From Verrucomicrobiota bacterium (GTDB lineage: Bacteria > Verrucomicrobiota > Verrucomicrobiia > Limisphaerales > JAFMIX01): a stretch of DNA of 6,216 bases. Under the pieces are notes generated by a model that was not told the DNA's origin, ran no database searches, and saw only the letters and a program-made list of their open reading frames with translations. The stretch lies in the NCBI GenBank assembly GCA_026397895.1, contig JAPLTZ010000278.1, forward strand, positions 7,792 to 14,007, given 5' to 3'. Positions 1 through 6,216 of the stretch are shown one piece after another. Both the position numbers and the translations under genes were made by a program. The first letter of the stretch is position 1; every line of letters begins with the position of its first letter.

Positions 1-2
1 CC

Positions 3-3000
3 CACATCACCTTCACCGGTGCGGGCACGCTGAATCTCGGCGGCGATTTCACTCATGCCGGCGGCCCGTTCACGGCGGGGCCGGGCACGGTCAATTACAC
101 CGGGAGCGATGCCCAGATTGTCGCCGGCGTCACCTACAACCAGCTTGTTTTCAACAAGCCTTCGGGAGTGGCCACGCTGGAATCGGCGGCCACCGTGAAC
201 GGCGATCTGACGTTGACCAACGGTGGCAACTTCCGGTTGAACGCGCCGCTGGTCGTGGCCGGCGGCGTGATGCTGCGGACGAACACCACCTTGAACCTGA
301 ACAACCAGTCCGTTTCCCTCGGCGGCGACTGGGTGTGCGACGGCGCCACGCTCGATGTCGCCAACGGCGGCGAGGTGGCGCTCAACGGCACTGGCGCGCA
401 AACGATTTTCGGCATGTGCGCGTTCCACAATCTGGGCATCCGGAAACCCTCGGGCACGGCGACTTTGGCGGGGAACATTTCGGTGGGGCTTGATCTGGAT
501 CTGGCCGGCGGAACTCTGAATCTGTCCACCCACACCATCACCGCCAACAGTTCCGGGGCCGCTTTGATTGCTGCGGCCGGCACCACGCTGCGGACGCCGG
601 GCAGTTTCCCCGTCGGTTTCAACACCATCGCCCTCGACCCCGCCAGCACGGTGGAATACTACGGTTCGAGCAACCAAACCGTGGCGGCGGCGACCTACGG
701 CCAGTTGATCGTCACCAACGGCGACAGCAATCCCAAGACGCTCGCCGGCCCGATTGCCGTGACCGGAAACTTGGTCATCGGCGACAACGCCACGCTCGCC
801 GCCAGCGCCAATTCCCTGACGCTGCTGGGCAACTGGACGAACCGCGGCGCGTTCACCGCCGGCACCGGCACCGTCATCCTCGGCGGCACGAACCAGACCG
901 TCGCCGGCGCCACCACCTTCAACAACCTCACCATTCCCGGCAGCTACACCGTCGCCGACTGCGACATCCACATCAGCGGCGACGTCACCATTCTCGGCAG
1001 CTACGCCGCCGGCAGCGGCACCCACACCCTCGACGGCAACCTGCACAACGACGGCGTCATGTCCAGCACCGGCATCACCACCTTCACCGGCACGCGCCTG
1101 CAACTGATCGAACTCCTCACGCCCATCCAGTCCGTCTCCTCCGGCGTCGTCAACTTCAACGGCACCGTGTCGCCCGTGCTGAACTCGACCGCCTCGCCCC
1201 GGTTCGCCAACGTCAACATCAACAACACCGGCGGCGTGACCGCCAGTGTCGGTTGGACCGTTTATTTCCAGTTCAACGTCGGTGCCGGAGCGGGTTTCAA
1301 CGGCAACGGCTTTGTCCACACGTTCTACGGCCCGGTGACCAACAACGGCACCATGACCGGCGGCGGCACGCTGAATTTCAGTCCCGCCGCCGACACCACC
1401 CTGGCGCTGGGCAACTTTTCCAGTTCCGGCATCGTGGTCTTCGGCGGCGCCCGGCGCATTACCCTCGCCAGCGGCGCGCTGGCGCTCGGCTCCGTGGAAA
1501 TCGCCAACACCCACGCCGCCGGCCTCACGCCCGTTGCCAACTGGACGTTGGCGGGCGACCTGCTGGTGGATGGCGGCGCGGTGTTCCACGCCGGCCCCGC
1601 CCTGACCCACACGATTGCCGGCGATTTCAACAACAACGGCACGCTCGACGGCGGCACGAGCCTGATGGTGTTCAATGGCACGAGCGAAATCACCGGCGGG
1701 GGCGCGACCGTCTTCAACCACCTGCTGGTCAGCGGCAGTCTGACCAACCTCGCGGATATTTCGGTGACCGGCAGCTTCACCAACAACGGCGCGTTTGACG
1801 CCTCGGGAGCGAACGTCTCCTTCACCGGCAGTTCGCCGTCGTTCATCGCCGGCAGCACGACGCCGACCAGCATTGACTCGCTCGTCATCGCGAAAAATTC
1901 CAGCACCAACACCGTCACGCTCGCGGTGAATGTCGCCAATCTCACGTCCCTCACCGTTTCCAGCGGCGTGTTCGACACCTCGGCTTACACCGTGAGCGAA
2001 GACGCCGTGAACACCGGCGCTTTGTCCGTGAATTCCGGCAGCACACTGCGGCTCGGCGGCAGCAGTTCCTTCCCCACCTTCACCGGCGGCGCCACGCTGA
2101 ATTCTGGCAGCACGGTGGAATACTCCGGCGGCGCCCAGACCGTCGCGGCGCAGACCTACGCCAACCTCAAGCTCAGCGGCAGCGGCAACAAGACCCTCGG
2201 CTCGGCCATCACCATCAACGGCAACGTGGACATCGGCGGCACCGCCAAATTCAACCTCACCAACAACCGCAACAGCACCGTCGGCTCGCTCTCCTACGCT
2301 GGCGTCCTCCAGCCGCAGAACAACACCTACGGCTCCACCAGTTCCTCGGCGGCCAGCAAGACCGACACGTATTTCCAAGGCAACGGCATGTTGACCGTCG
2401 GCAGCATCCTCATGGATCACTTCGCCGTGACCGTCTCCGGCACGCCGATCGCCAAGAGCTCGTTCACCATCGCCATCACCGCGCAGGACGCCAACGACAA
2501 CACCGTGCCCACCTTCACCAATCTGGTGGGCATGACCGAAACCGGCAACGGTGCCGGCGGCACCGTCTCGCCGACAAATTCCGCCACCTTCACCGCCGGC
2601 GTGCTGGCGAGCCAGAGCGTGACGCTGTCCAAAGCCGGCGCGTTGGTGACCATCAGCGTGACCGGCACCAACGCCGGCACCAACTACACCGGCGTGAGCG
2701 ACCCCTTCACCGTCAACCCTGCGACGCCGGATTTGAGCTGGGCGACGCCGACAAACATCGTTTACGGCACCGCGCTGGGCACGAACCAGAACAACGCCAC
2801 CTCGTCCCTGCCCGGAACGTTTGCCTACAACCCCACGAACGGCACCGTGCTGCCGGCGGGCACAAACACGTTGCGCGTCACGTTCACGCCCACCGACACG
2901 GATTACTCGAACCGCACCATGACCGTGTCGCTGGTCGTGACGCCCGCGCCGCTCGGCATCACGGCGAACAGCACGAACCGGATTTACGGCGTGACCAATC

Positions 3001-5537
3001 CGGCGTTCACCTACACCGCCAGCGGCTTCGTGAACGGCGATACCGCGAGCGTTCTGACCGGCGCACCAGTGTTGACGACCAGCGTGACGACCAACAGCCC
3101 GGTGGGAAATTACGTCATCACCAACACGGCGGGAACTTTGACCGCGACGAACTACACCCTCACTTTCACCAACGGCACGCTCACCGTGAATCCGCGCCCC
3201 GTGGCCTTGGCCGGCAGCCGCGCCTACGACGGCACCACCAACGCGGCGTATTCACTCCTCACGGTGACGAACATCTTTGGCAGCGACAACCTCACGCTCA
3301 CCTCCGGCACCGTCGGACTCGCCAGCCCCAACGTCGGCGCGCGCGCCATCACGTCCTTCGGCGCGTTGGTTCTCGGCGGCACCGCAGCGACCAACTACAC
3401 CGTCACCGGCGCGACCGGCAGCGTGACCCTCACCAACACGCCGCTCACCATCACCGCGAACAACGACAGCAAAATTTACGGCTCGGTGAAAACCTACGGT
3501 GCCGGCTCCACGGCCTTCGCGAGCGGCGGCCTGCGCAACGGCGAGACCATCGGCAGCGTCACCATCACGGCGGGCGGCGGCACCGCCGCGAACGCCCCGG
3601 CGGGCAACTACACCCTCACGCCGAGCGCGGCGACCGGCGGCACGTTCGCGACGACAAATTATTCCATCACCTACGTCAACGGCACGCTCACGGTCATCCC
3701 GCTGAACGTCGCCCCCGGCTTCACCAAGGGCACGAACGTCGTTGTCCCGATGAACGCCAGCCCGCAGACCATCGCCGGCTGGGCGAGCAACATCAGCGCC
3801 GGGCCGACCAACGAATCCGCACAGACGCTCGTGTTCAACGTCTCCAGCGACAACCCCGCGCTGTTCTCCGTGCCGCCCGCCATCGGCACGAACGGCACGC
3901 TGACCTTCACCCTGGCGACGGGATTGGGCGGCATCGCCACCGTCACCGTGAACCTTCAGGACAGCGGCGGCACGGTCAACGGCGGCGTGGACACCAGCGC
4001 GAACCAGACCTTCACGATCTTGGTCGCGGCCTACAGCATCGGCAACCGCGTCTTCGCGGACCCGGACAACGACGGCGCGCGAGGGTGGGACTACGGCGAA
4101 ACCGGCATCGGCGGCGTGCGAATGCTGCTCTTCACCAACAGTGCCGGCAATCCCTCCGGCGGCATCCTCGCCGCGATAGACACGGATTCCTCCGGCAACT
4201 ACCGGTTCGACAACCTGCCGCCCGGCTCGTATGTCGTGGTGGCGGATCAACCTTCCTCTTCCAGTCTGACCGGCTACGCCAGCAGCACGGGCAACAGCAC
4301 CGACCTGACGCTCATCGGCCAGTTGAAAGACCACGGTCTCGACACGCCCGTGACCATCTTGAACCAGGTGACCAACGGCATCGCCGGCGTGCCCGTCACG
4401 GTCGGATACGGCTTGCAGCCGACCAACGAAGTCGTCGGCAACGCGCCGGGCATGGGCCGCAACGGCCCCTGCGGCGACGCCTACGACAACCTCGTCGTGG
4501 ACTTCAGCTTCACGCCCACCCACAGCCTCGGCAACCGCGTGTTCCTCGACGACGGCACCGGCGGCGGCACGGCCAACAACGGCATTCAGGACGGCACCGA
4601 GCCGGGCATCGCGAACGTGGCGGTGAAACTTTTTGCGGCGGATGTTTCCGGCAATCCGACCGGCGCGGAACTCGCCAGCACCAACACCGACGCCAGCGGC
4701 TATTACCGTTTCGACAACTTGGTGGCCGCAGCCTACGTCGTGGTCGTGGATCAAAATAATTCGGCGAACCTCTCCGGCCTCGTGACCAGCACCGGCGCGA
4801 GCGCGGACCTGACCGCCACCGGTGACGCGAAAGATCACGGCAAGGACGCCCCGGTGACGGTGCTGGGCTCTGTGACCAACGGCATCGCCAGCTCCGCCGT
4901 CACGCTGGGCGTGGGCCTGCAACCGACCAGCGAAGCCACCGCCAGCGGCGCGGGCGCGAACGGATCGAACGGCGACGCCAGCGACAACCTCGCTGTGGAT
5001 TTCGGCTTCGCGCCCGCCTACAGCCTCGGCAACCGCGTGTTCCTCGACGACGGCGCGGGCGGCGGCACGGCCAACAACGGCATTCAGGACGGCAGCGAGC
5101 CGGGCATCGCGGATGTGAATCTCCATTTGTATGCCGCCGACATGTCCGGCAACCCGACCGGTTCAATCCTGATGGAAACCGACACGGATAGCGGCGGTTA
5201 TTACCGCTTCGACGCCGTTCCCGCCGGGACGTATGTCGTGGTGATTGATCCCGTCGCGTCGGCCTCGGTTTTGAACGGCTTGCAGGCCAGCGCGGTTTCC
5301 AACACCGACAACACGCTCACCGGCGATGCTCACAGTCACGGCCAAGGCACACCGCTTGGCACCGGTTCGGTTCTGCCCGGCGGCATCGCGGGCAACGCCA
5401 TCACGGTCGGCGCGGGATCGCAGCCCACGGGCGAGGCCAACGGCGCCGGCGCGGGCGCGAACGGCCCCACCGGCGACGCCGGCGACAATGGCGAAATCGC
5501 CTTGCCGGTCGAGAAGATGCACGCGCGAGCCGAGTGA
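3..5537 (+). CDS. Giant modular surface adhesin-like protein (beta-helix, MBG/YDG, SdrD domains), partial at both real ends
   Basis: This is the interior of a very large, probably secreted, cell-surface protein. The frame is already open at the left edge, in phase with base 3, so the true start and any signal peptide lie upstream. The GTG at 168 is an internal Val codon, not a start. About 1,844 codons are visible. Domain order: beta-helix-like repeats (3-2411), two Ig-like domains (2412-2948), MBG/YDG/MBG block (2952-3701), cadherin/Ig-like domain (3702-4031), three SdrD/Cna-B-like repeats (4032-5489). Composition is dominated by Gly, Thr, Asn, Ser and Ala, and I count only about four Cys, as is usual for secreted fibrous proteins. 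Adhesion or structural display is inferred from architecture; no enzymatic domain is visible. The stop at 5535-5537 is probably not native: the last 15 residues (GEIALPVEKMHARAE) are antisense to a hydrolase gene, and recognisable repeat sequence ends near 5489. The real C-terminus, including any sorting or anchor signal, is missing. The protein class is well supported; its exact role is unknown. Confidence 0.88.
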   Translation, partial: HITFTGAGTLNLGGDFTHAGGPFTAGPGTVNYTGSDAQIVAGVTYNQLVFNKPSGVATLESAATVNGDLTLTNGGNFRLNAPLVVAGGVMLRTNTTLNLNNQSVSLGGDWVCDGATLDVANGGEVALNGTGAQTIFGMCAFHNLGIRKPSGTATLAGNISVGLDLDLAGGTLNLSTHTITANSSGAALIAAAGTTLRTPGSFPVGFNTIALDPASTVEYYGSSNQTVAAATYGQLIVTNGDSNPKTLAGPIAVTGNLVIGDNATLAASANSLTLLGNWTNRGAFTAGTGTVILGGTNQTVAGATTFNNLTIPGSYTVADCDIHISGDVTILGSYAAGSGTHTLDGNLHNDGVMSSTGITTFTGTRLQLIELLTPIQSVSSGVVNFNGTVSPVLNSTASPRFANVNINNTGGVTASVGWTVYFQFNVGAGAGFNGNGFVHTFYGPVTNNGTMTGGGTLNFSPAADTTLALGNFSSSGIVVFGGARRITLASGALALGSVEIANTHAAGLTPVANWTLAGDLLVDGGAVFHAGPALTHTIAGDFNNNGTLDGGTSLMVFNGTSEITGGGATVFNHLLVSGSLTNLADISVTGSFTNNGAFDASGANVSFTGSSPSFIAGSTTPTSIDSLVIAKNSSTNTVTLAVNVANLTSLTVSSGVFDTSAYTVSEDAVNTGALSVNSGSTLRLGGSSSFPTFTGGATLNSGSTVEYSGGAQTVAAQTYANLKLSGSGNKTLGSAITINGNVDIGGTAKFNLTNNRNSTVGSLSYAGVLQPQNNTYGSTSSSAASKTDTYFQGNGMLTVGSILMDHFAVTVSGTPIAKSSFTIAITAQDANDNTVPTFTNLVGMTETGNGAGGTVSPTNSATFTAGVLASQSVTLSKAGALVTISVTGTNAGTNYTGVSDPFTVNPATPDLSWATPTNIVYGTALGTNQNNATSSLPGTFAYNPTNGTVLPAGTNTLRVTFTPTDTDYSNRTMTVSLVVTPAPLGITANSTNRIYGVTNPAFTYTASGFVNGDTASVLTGAPVLTTSVTTNSPVGNYVITNTAGTLTATNYTLTFTNGTLTVNPRPVALAGSRAYDGTTNAAYSLLTVTNIFGSDNLTLTSGTVGLASPNVGARAITSFGALVLGGTAATNYTVTGATGSVTLTNTPLTITANNDSKIYGSVKTYGAGSTAFASGGLRNGETIGSVTITAGGGTAANAPAGNYTLTPSAATGGTFATTNYSITYVNGTLTVIPLNVAPGFTKGTNVVVPMNASPQTIAGWASNISAGPTNESAQTLVFNVSSDNPALFSVPPAIGTNGTLTFTLATGLGGIATVTVNLQDSGGTVNGGVDTSANQTFTILVAAYSIGNRVFADPDNDGARGWDYGETGIGGVRMLLFTNSAGNPSGGILAAIDTDSSGNYRFDNLPPGSYVVVADQPSSSSLTGYASSTGNSTDLTLIGQLKDHGLDTPVTILNQVTNGIAGVPVTVGYGLQPTNEVVGNAPGMGRNGPCGDAYDNLVVDFSFTPTHSLGNRVFLDDGTGGGTANNGIQDGTEPGIANVAVKLFAADVSGNPTGAELASTNTDASGYYRFDNLVAAAYVVVVDQNNSANLSGLVTSTGASADLTATGDAKDHGKDAPVTVLGSVTNGIASSAVTLGVGLQPTSEATASGAGANGSNGDASDNLAVDFGFAPAYSLGNRVFLDDGAGGGTANNGIQDGSEPGIADVNLHLYAADMSGNPTGSILMETDTDSGGYYRFDAVPAGTYVVVIDPVASASVLNGLQASAVSNTDNTLTGDAHSHGQGTPLGTGSVLPGGIAGNAITVGAGSQPTGEANGAGAGANGPTGDAGDNGEIALPVEKMHARAE
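39..2168 (+). repeat. Degenerate beta-helix-like repeats with 'NNG' and 'QTVAG..NL' signatures
   Basis: Within the giant protein, a loosely repeated unit recurs. One half looks like G-x-[FWLV]-[TNH]-x-x-G-[TAVP]-[FLM]: GDFTHAGGPF at 39, GNWTNRGAF at 828, GNLHNDGVM at 1035, GPVTNNGTM at 1329, GDFNNNGTL at 1620, GSFTNNGAF at 1770. It is often followed by a second signature of the QTVAGATTFNNL type. That signature occurs at 114-146 (QIVAGVTYNQL), 399-434 (QTIFGMCAFHNL), 675-707 (QTVAAATYGQL), 894-929 (QTVAGATTFNNL), in weak form at 1686-1724 (EITGGGATVFNHL), and at 2136-2168 (QTVAAQTYANL). Alternating small and hydrophobic residues with Asn/Gly turns suggest a right-handed beta-helix or similar stacked fold, as in filamentous-haemagglutinin-like and autotransporter passenger regions. 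The fold is inferred. Spacing is irregular, so the units are old and diverged. Confidence 0.7.
2412..2948 (+). other. Two Ig-like domains of the giant surface protein
   Basis: The first (2412-2720) opens with MDHFAVTVSGTPIAKSSFTI and ends at DPFTVNP. It has the strand pattern of a bacterial Ig-like or invasin-like domain, with a TAQDANDNTV stretch typical of these folds. The second (2721-2948) contains LSWATPTNIVYGTALG, FAYNPTNGTVLPAGTNTLRV and FTPTDTDYSN. This matches a common repeat in Verrucomicrobia and other environmental bacteria in which a 'YGTAL' strand is followed by 'GTVLPAGTNTL' and 'FTPTD'. Both are presumably rigid spacers between the beta-helix part and the MBG block. Domain edges are approximate to within about ten residues. 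Confidence 0.65.
2952..3701 (+). other. MBG - YDG - MBG domain block of the giant surface protein
   Basis: Two MBG-type domains flank one YDG-type domain. The first MBG (about 2952-3191) runs from LGITANSTNRIYG through FTYTASGFVNGD to YTLTFTNGTLTV. The second (about 3441-3701) runs from LTITANNDSKIYG through GGLRNGETIGSV to NYSITYVNGTLTV. Both show the family hallmarks: an 'ITA....[RK]IYG' start, a 'G..NG[DE]' middle and a closing 'NGTLTV'. The YDG domain (about 3195-3440) is marked by SRAYDGTTNAAY, followed by SGTVGLASPNVGARAITS and TNYTVTGATGSV. These families are known as repeats in large bacterial surface proteins with no defined enzymatic role. Assignment rests on motif recognition alone. 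Confidence 0.8.
3702..4031 (+). other. Cadherin/Ig-like domain linking the MBG block to the SdrD repeats
   Basis: About 110 residues, starting at LNVAPGFTKGTNVVV and ending at QTFTILVAA. Visible signatures are 'ESAQTLVFNVSSDNPALFS', 'IGTNGTLTFTLA' and 'GIATVTVNLQDSGGTVNGGV'. They match a widespread beta-sandwich module in which a paired 'NGTLTFT' strand and an 'ATVTV.L.DSGGT..GG.D' strand recur in large environmental surface proteins. It is likely a structural spacer. Boundaries are approximate. Confidence 0.6.
4522..4613 (+). repeat. Near-identical 92-bp block, copy 1 (start of SdrD unit 2)
   Basis: These 92 bases encode the start of the second SdrD-like unit (SLGNRVFLDDG to EPGIA). They recur 498 bases downstream with only 3 mismatches by direct alignment. 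The rest of the two units is far more diverged, so this is a local patch of high identity rather than a uniformly recent duplication. Confidence 0.85.
5020..5111 (+). repeat. Near-identical 92-bp block, copy 2 (start of SdrD unit 3)
   Basis: Second copy of the block at 4522-4613. The three differences fall in two codons: ACC versus GCG in the GTGG/GAGG glycine loop, and ACC versus AGC in DGTE/DGSE. The corresponding part of unit 1 (4035 onwards) is clearly different, so units 2 and 3 form the closest pair. Confidence 0.85.
5484..5492. other. Probable chimeric junction between two unrelated source sequences
   Basis: On the + strand, the third SdrD unit keeps its pattern through GDAGDN (ending at 5489), then loses the 'L.VDF.F.P' that follows in both other units. 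On the - strand, the hydrolase keeps a family-like pattern down to LDRQGDFA (codon at 5490-5492), then turns into a Gly/Ala/Arg-rich string that is the antisense of the SdrD repeat. The two patterns meet within a few bases. The short G/C-rich sequence shared at the junction makes the exact base uncertain. Confidence 0.75.
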
Positions 5538-5909
5538 CAGGGTCATGGCTTGGGGCAGCTTCATCGAGGGGCCGGGATAGGCGAAACTGCGAACGGCATT
5601 GACCCTGTGGCTTGCCTGGGGCGAGGGAGCAGAAAGGCGCTTGGCGGGCAGGTAGCCGACATAGCCGTCAGAGGCGAGCTGGCACCAGGCCCAGCCCTCG
5701 GCCAGTTCGAACACGCTGACACGTTCGCCGCACAGGGCCTCCGTGTCGAGGGGCGCATCCTTGCGCGGCTCGCGATGCAGCGGCGCGGTGTGCGTGATCA
5801 CCTGCATGGCCTCGCCGGCAACGAAGCGCTCGGCCTCGACGCGGCCCTTCAGGGCGAGGTCGGCGAGATCGGGGCGAAAGGCATGCAGGCGGCGATCGAG
5901 GGTTGTCAT
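5490..5909 (-). CDS. NlpC/P60 (C40) family cell-wall hydrolase, N-terminal half only, truncated at the junction
   Basis: The family cleaves peptide cross-bridges of peptidoglycan, typically gamma-D-glutamyl-diamino acid bonds. Here only about 140 residues of the N-terminal, non-catalytic part remain; intact members are usually about 280. Residues 1-30 (LDRRLHAFRPDLADLALKGR, then VEAERFVAGE) match the conserved alphaproteobacterial N-terminus of the 'D.RL.A.RPDLAD..L.G.VEA.RFV' type. Residues about 35-92 form a bacterial SH3-like domain (PLHREPRKDAPLDTEALCGE, EGWAWCQLASDGYVGYLPA). A second SH3-like segment begins near residue 101 (HRVNAVRSFAYPGPSMKLP, then LGSRVHLLDRQGDFA). The catalytic Cys-His domain is absent. 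The frame stays open to 5163, but everything beyond 5490 is antisense of the SdrD repeats and is not real protein. The start is ATG at 5909-5907, overlapping the upstream MarR stop. No signal peptide is evident. As found, it would be inactive. Confidence 0.8.
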
Positions 5910-5911
5910 CA
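5907..5911 (-). promoter_or_regulatory. Overlapping stop/start (TGATG) coupling MarR to NlpC/P60
   Basis: Read on the - strand, the TGA stop of the MarR gene (5911-5909) shares one base with the ATG of the hydrolase (5909-5907). This arrangement usually indicates translational coupling within an operon, and it supports the choice of ATG for the hydrolase. Confidence 0.8.
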
Positions 5912-6216
5912 GCGGCTCAGATCCTTGAGGTGGGTGACGATCAGACCGGCGAGATGGTCCACGGCCTGGGCGCCGGCCACCGTCCGTTTGATGATGACAT
6001 TGCGGCGATCGAGCGGGTCACGCTCGCGGGTGACCAGGCCAAGCTTGCCCATGGTGTCGAGCGCGCGCGTGATGACCGGTTTGGTGACCGCCAGACGCTC
6101 GGCAAGGCCGCGAACGGTATGTGGCGGCAAATCCAGATAGATGATCAGCAGGATGGCAAACTGGCGCGAGGACAGATCCGGGGCGCCGGCGCGGACCAGC
6201 GAGAGATTGACGTCGC
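5909..6216 (-). CDS. MarR-family transcriptional regulator, C-terminal part (5' end beyond the window)
   Basis: About 101 residues are visible, read from the right edge to a TGA at 5911-5909; MarR proteins are commonly about 140-170 residues, so some 40-60 N-terminal residues lie outside. The winged helix-turn-helix is clear. LSSRQFAILLIIYLDLPPHT covers the first core helices and VRGLAERLAVTKPVITRALD is the helix-turn-helix with the recognition helix. KLGLVTRERDPLDRRNVIIK forms the wing, with the family-typical D-x-x-D-R-R arrangement. A C-terminal helix (AQAVDHLAGLIVTHLKDLSR) would complete the dimerisation region. Family members bind palindromic operators as dimers, often repressing neighbouring genes and responding to small ligands; neither ligand nor operator can be seen here. 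It sits directly upstream of the NlpC/P60 gene with overlapping stop and start, so the two are presumably one transcript. The leftmost TTG-initiated reading at 6130 would delete part of the DNA-binding domain, and the frame is clearly coding to the window edge. Confidence 0.85.
   Translation of the reverse strand, partial: DVNLSLVRAGAPDLSSRQFAILLIIYLDLPPHTVRGLAERLAVTKPVITRALDTMGKLGLVTRERDPLDRRNVIIKRTVAGAQAVDHLAGLIVTHLKDLSR
5922..5926 (-). promoter_or_regulatory. Possible ribosome binding site (AAGGA) for the NlpC/P60 gene
   Basis: AAGGA reads on the - strand inside the last codons of the MarR gene, 12 bases before the ATG at 5909. The spacing is longer than the usual 5-9 bases, so it may be weak, with initiation relying on re-start at the TGATG overlap. 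Confidence 0.35.

Larger units (their letters stand above)
4032..5489 (+). repeat. Three tandem SdrD/Cna-B-like domains, the third truncated
   Basis: Units begin at 4032 (YSIGNRVFADPDNDG), 4521 (HSLGNRVFLDDGTGG) and 5019 (YSLGNRVFLDDGAGG), with lengths of 163 and 166 codons for the two complete ones. Each contains the Cna-B/SdrD hallmark 'YRFD.[LV]..[GA].YVVV' (YRFDNLPPGSYVVV, YRFDNLVAAAYVVV, YRFDAVPAGTYVVV). A second conserved part follows: a 'DHG.D.PV' or 'SHGQGTPL' segment, 'GGIAG' or 'TNGIA', '[GA][LS]QPT.E' and 'GDA.DN'. Units 1 and 2 finish with 'VDFSFTP' or 'VDFGFAP'. Unit 3 stops right after GDAGDN, where that ending should begin. Such domains form stalks in surface proteins. Unit 1 has a DPDNDG loop resembling the calcium-binding loops of staphylococcal SdrD B repeats. 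Confidence 0.85.

Noticed and set aside
168..170. GTG as the start of the giant protein
   Set aside because: The same frame is open and repeat-like back to base 3 (for example GDFTHAGGPF at 39 and QIVAGVTYNQL at 114), so this is an internal Val codon.
1253..1978. Overlapping frames on both strands inside the beta-helix region
   Set aside because: One product is Arg/Gln/His-rich and the other has no domain pattern; both are shadows of the repeat-rich + strand frame.
3252..5126. Very long open frame (624 codons) on the - strand, opposite the MBG and SdrD region
   Set aside because: Its product is low-complexity Arg/Ala/Gly/Val/His with repeated strings that mirror the + strand SdrD repeats. 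It is a by-product of the GC-rich codon use and repeats of the real gene on the other strand.
5163..5489. Continuation of the hydrolase frame to a stop at 5163
   Set aside because: Beyond 5490 the frame encodes Gly/Ala/Val/Arg-rich sequence that is exactly the complement of the third SdrD unit, with none of the Cys and His motifs of a C40 catalytic domain.
5538..5600. Possible terminator or intergenic region after the adhesin stop codon
   Set aside because: I see no hairpin with a T-run, and this stretch is the coding interior of the - strand hydrolase.
5550..6140. Open frame of 196 codons on the + strand across the hydrolase and MarR genes
   Set aside because: It is antisense to two genes with recognisable families and shows no recognisable domain of its own.

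Overview
The window looks like a chimera of two unrelated pieces. The first piece, from the left edge to about 5487, is the interior of one very large secreted surface protein on the + strand. It is open at the left edge and extremely rich in Gly, Thr, Asn, Ser and Ala, with very few cysteines. Its style (repeated beta-strand segments, then Ig-like, MBG and YDG domains, then SdrD/Cna-B-like domains, with many 'TN' linkers) is typical of giant cell-surface proteins of environmental Verrucomicrobia (Pedosphaera/Limisphaera type), and less specifically of Bacteroidetes or Planctomycetes. This assignment is an inference from protein style. There is no rRNA or other phylogenetic marker in the window.

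The second piece, from about 5490 to the right edge, is on the - strand and looks alphaproteobacterial. It holds the N-terminal half of an NlpC/P60 (C40 peptidase family) cell-wall hydrolase, preceded by and translationally coupled to the C-terminal two thirds of a MarR-family regulator (stop and start overlap as TGATG, 5911-5907). Both are partial: the MarR gene runs off the right edge and the hydrolase is cut off at the junction before its catalytic domain.

Layout: 3-2411, degenerate beta-helix-like repeats; 2412-2948, two Ig-like domains; 2952-3701, an MBG / YDG / MBG block; 3702-4031, a cadherin/Ig-like domain; 4032-about 5489, three SdrD/Cna-B-like repeats of about 165 codons, the third cut short; about 5484-5492, the junction; 5490-5909, truncated NlpC/P60 protein; 5909-6216, partial MarR regulator. 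There is essentially no intergenic DNA and I see no promoter, terminator, RNA gene, CRISPR array or insertion sequence.

The key observation is that both the + strand adhesin and the - strand hydrolase lose their family pattern at the same point. The last 15 residues of the + strand reading frame are simply the antisense of the hydrolase gene. The most economical explanation is an assembly or cloning chimera; a genuine rearrangement is possible but would have broken both genes. The two halves should not be read as a functional unit.
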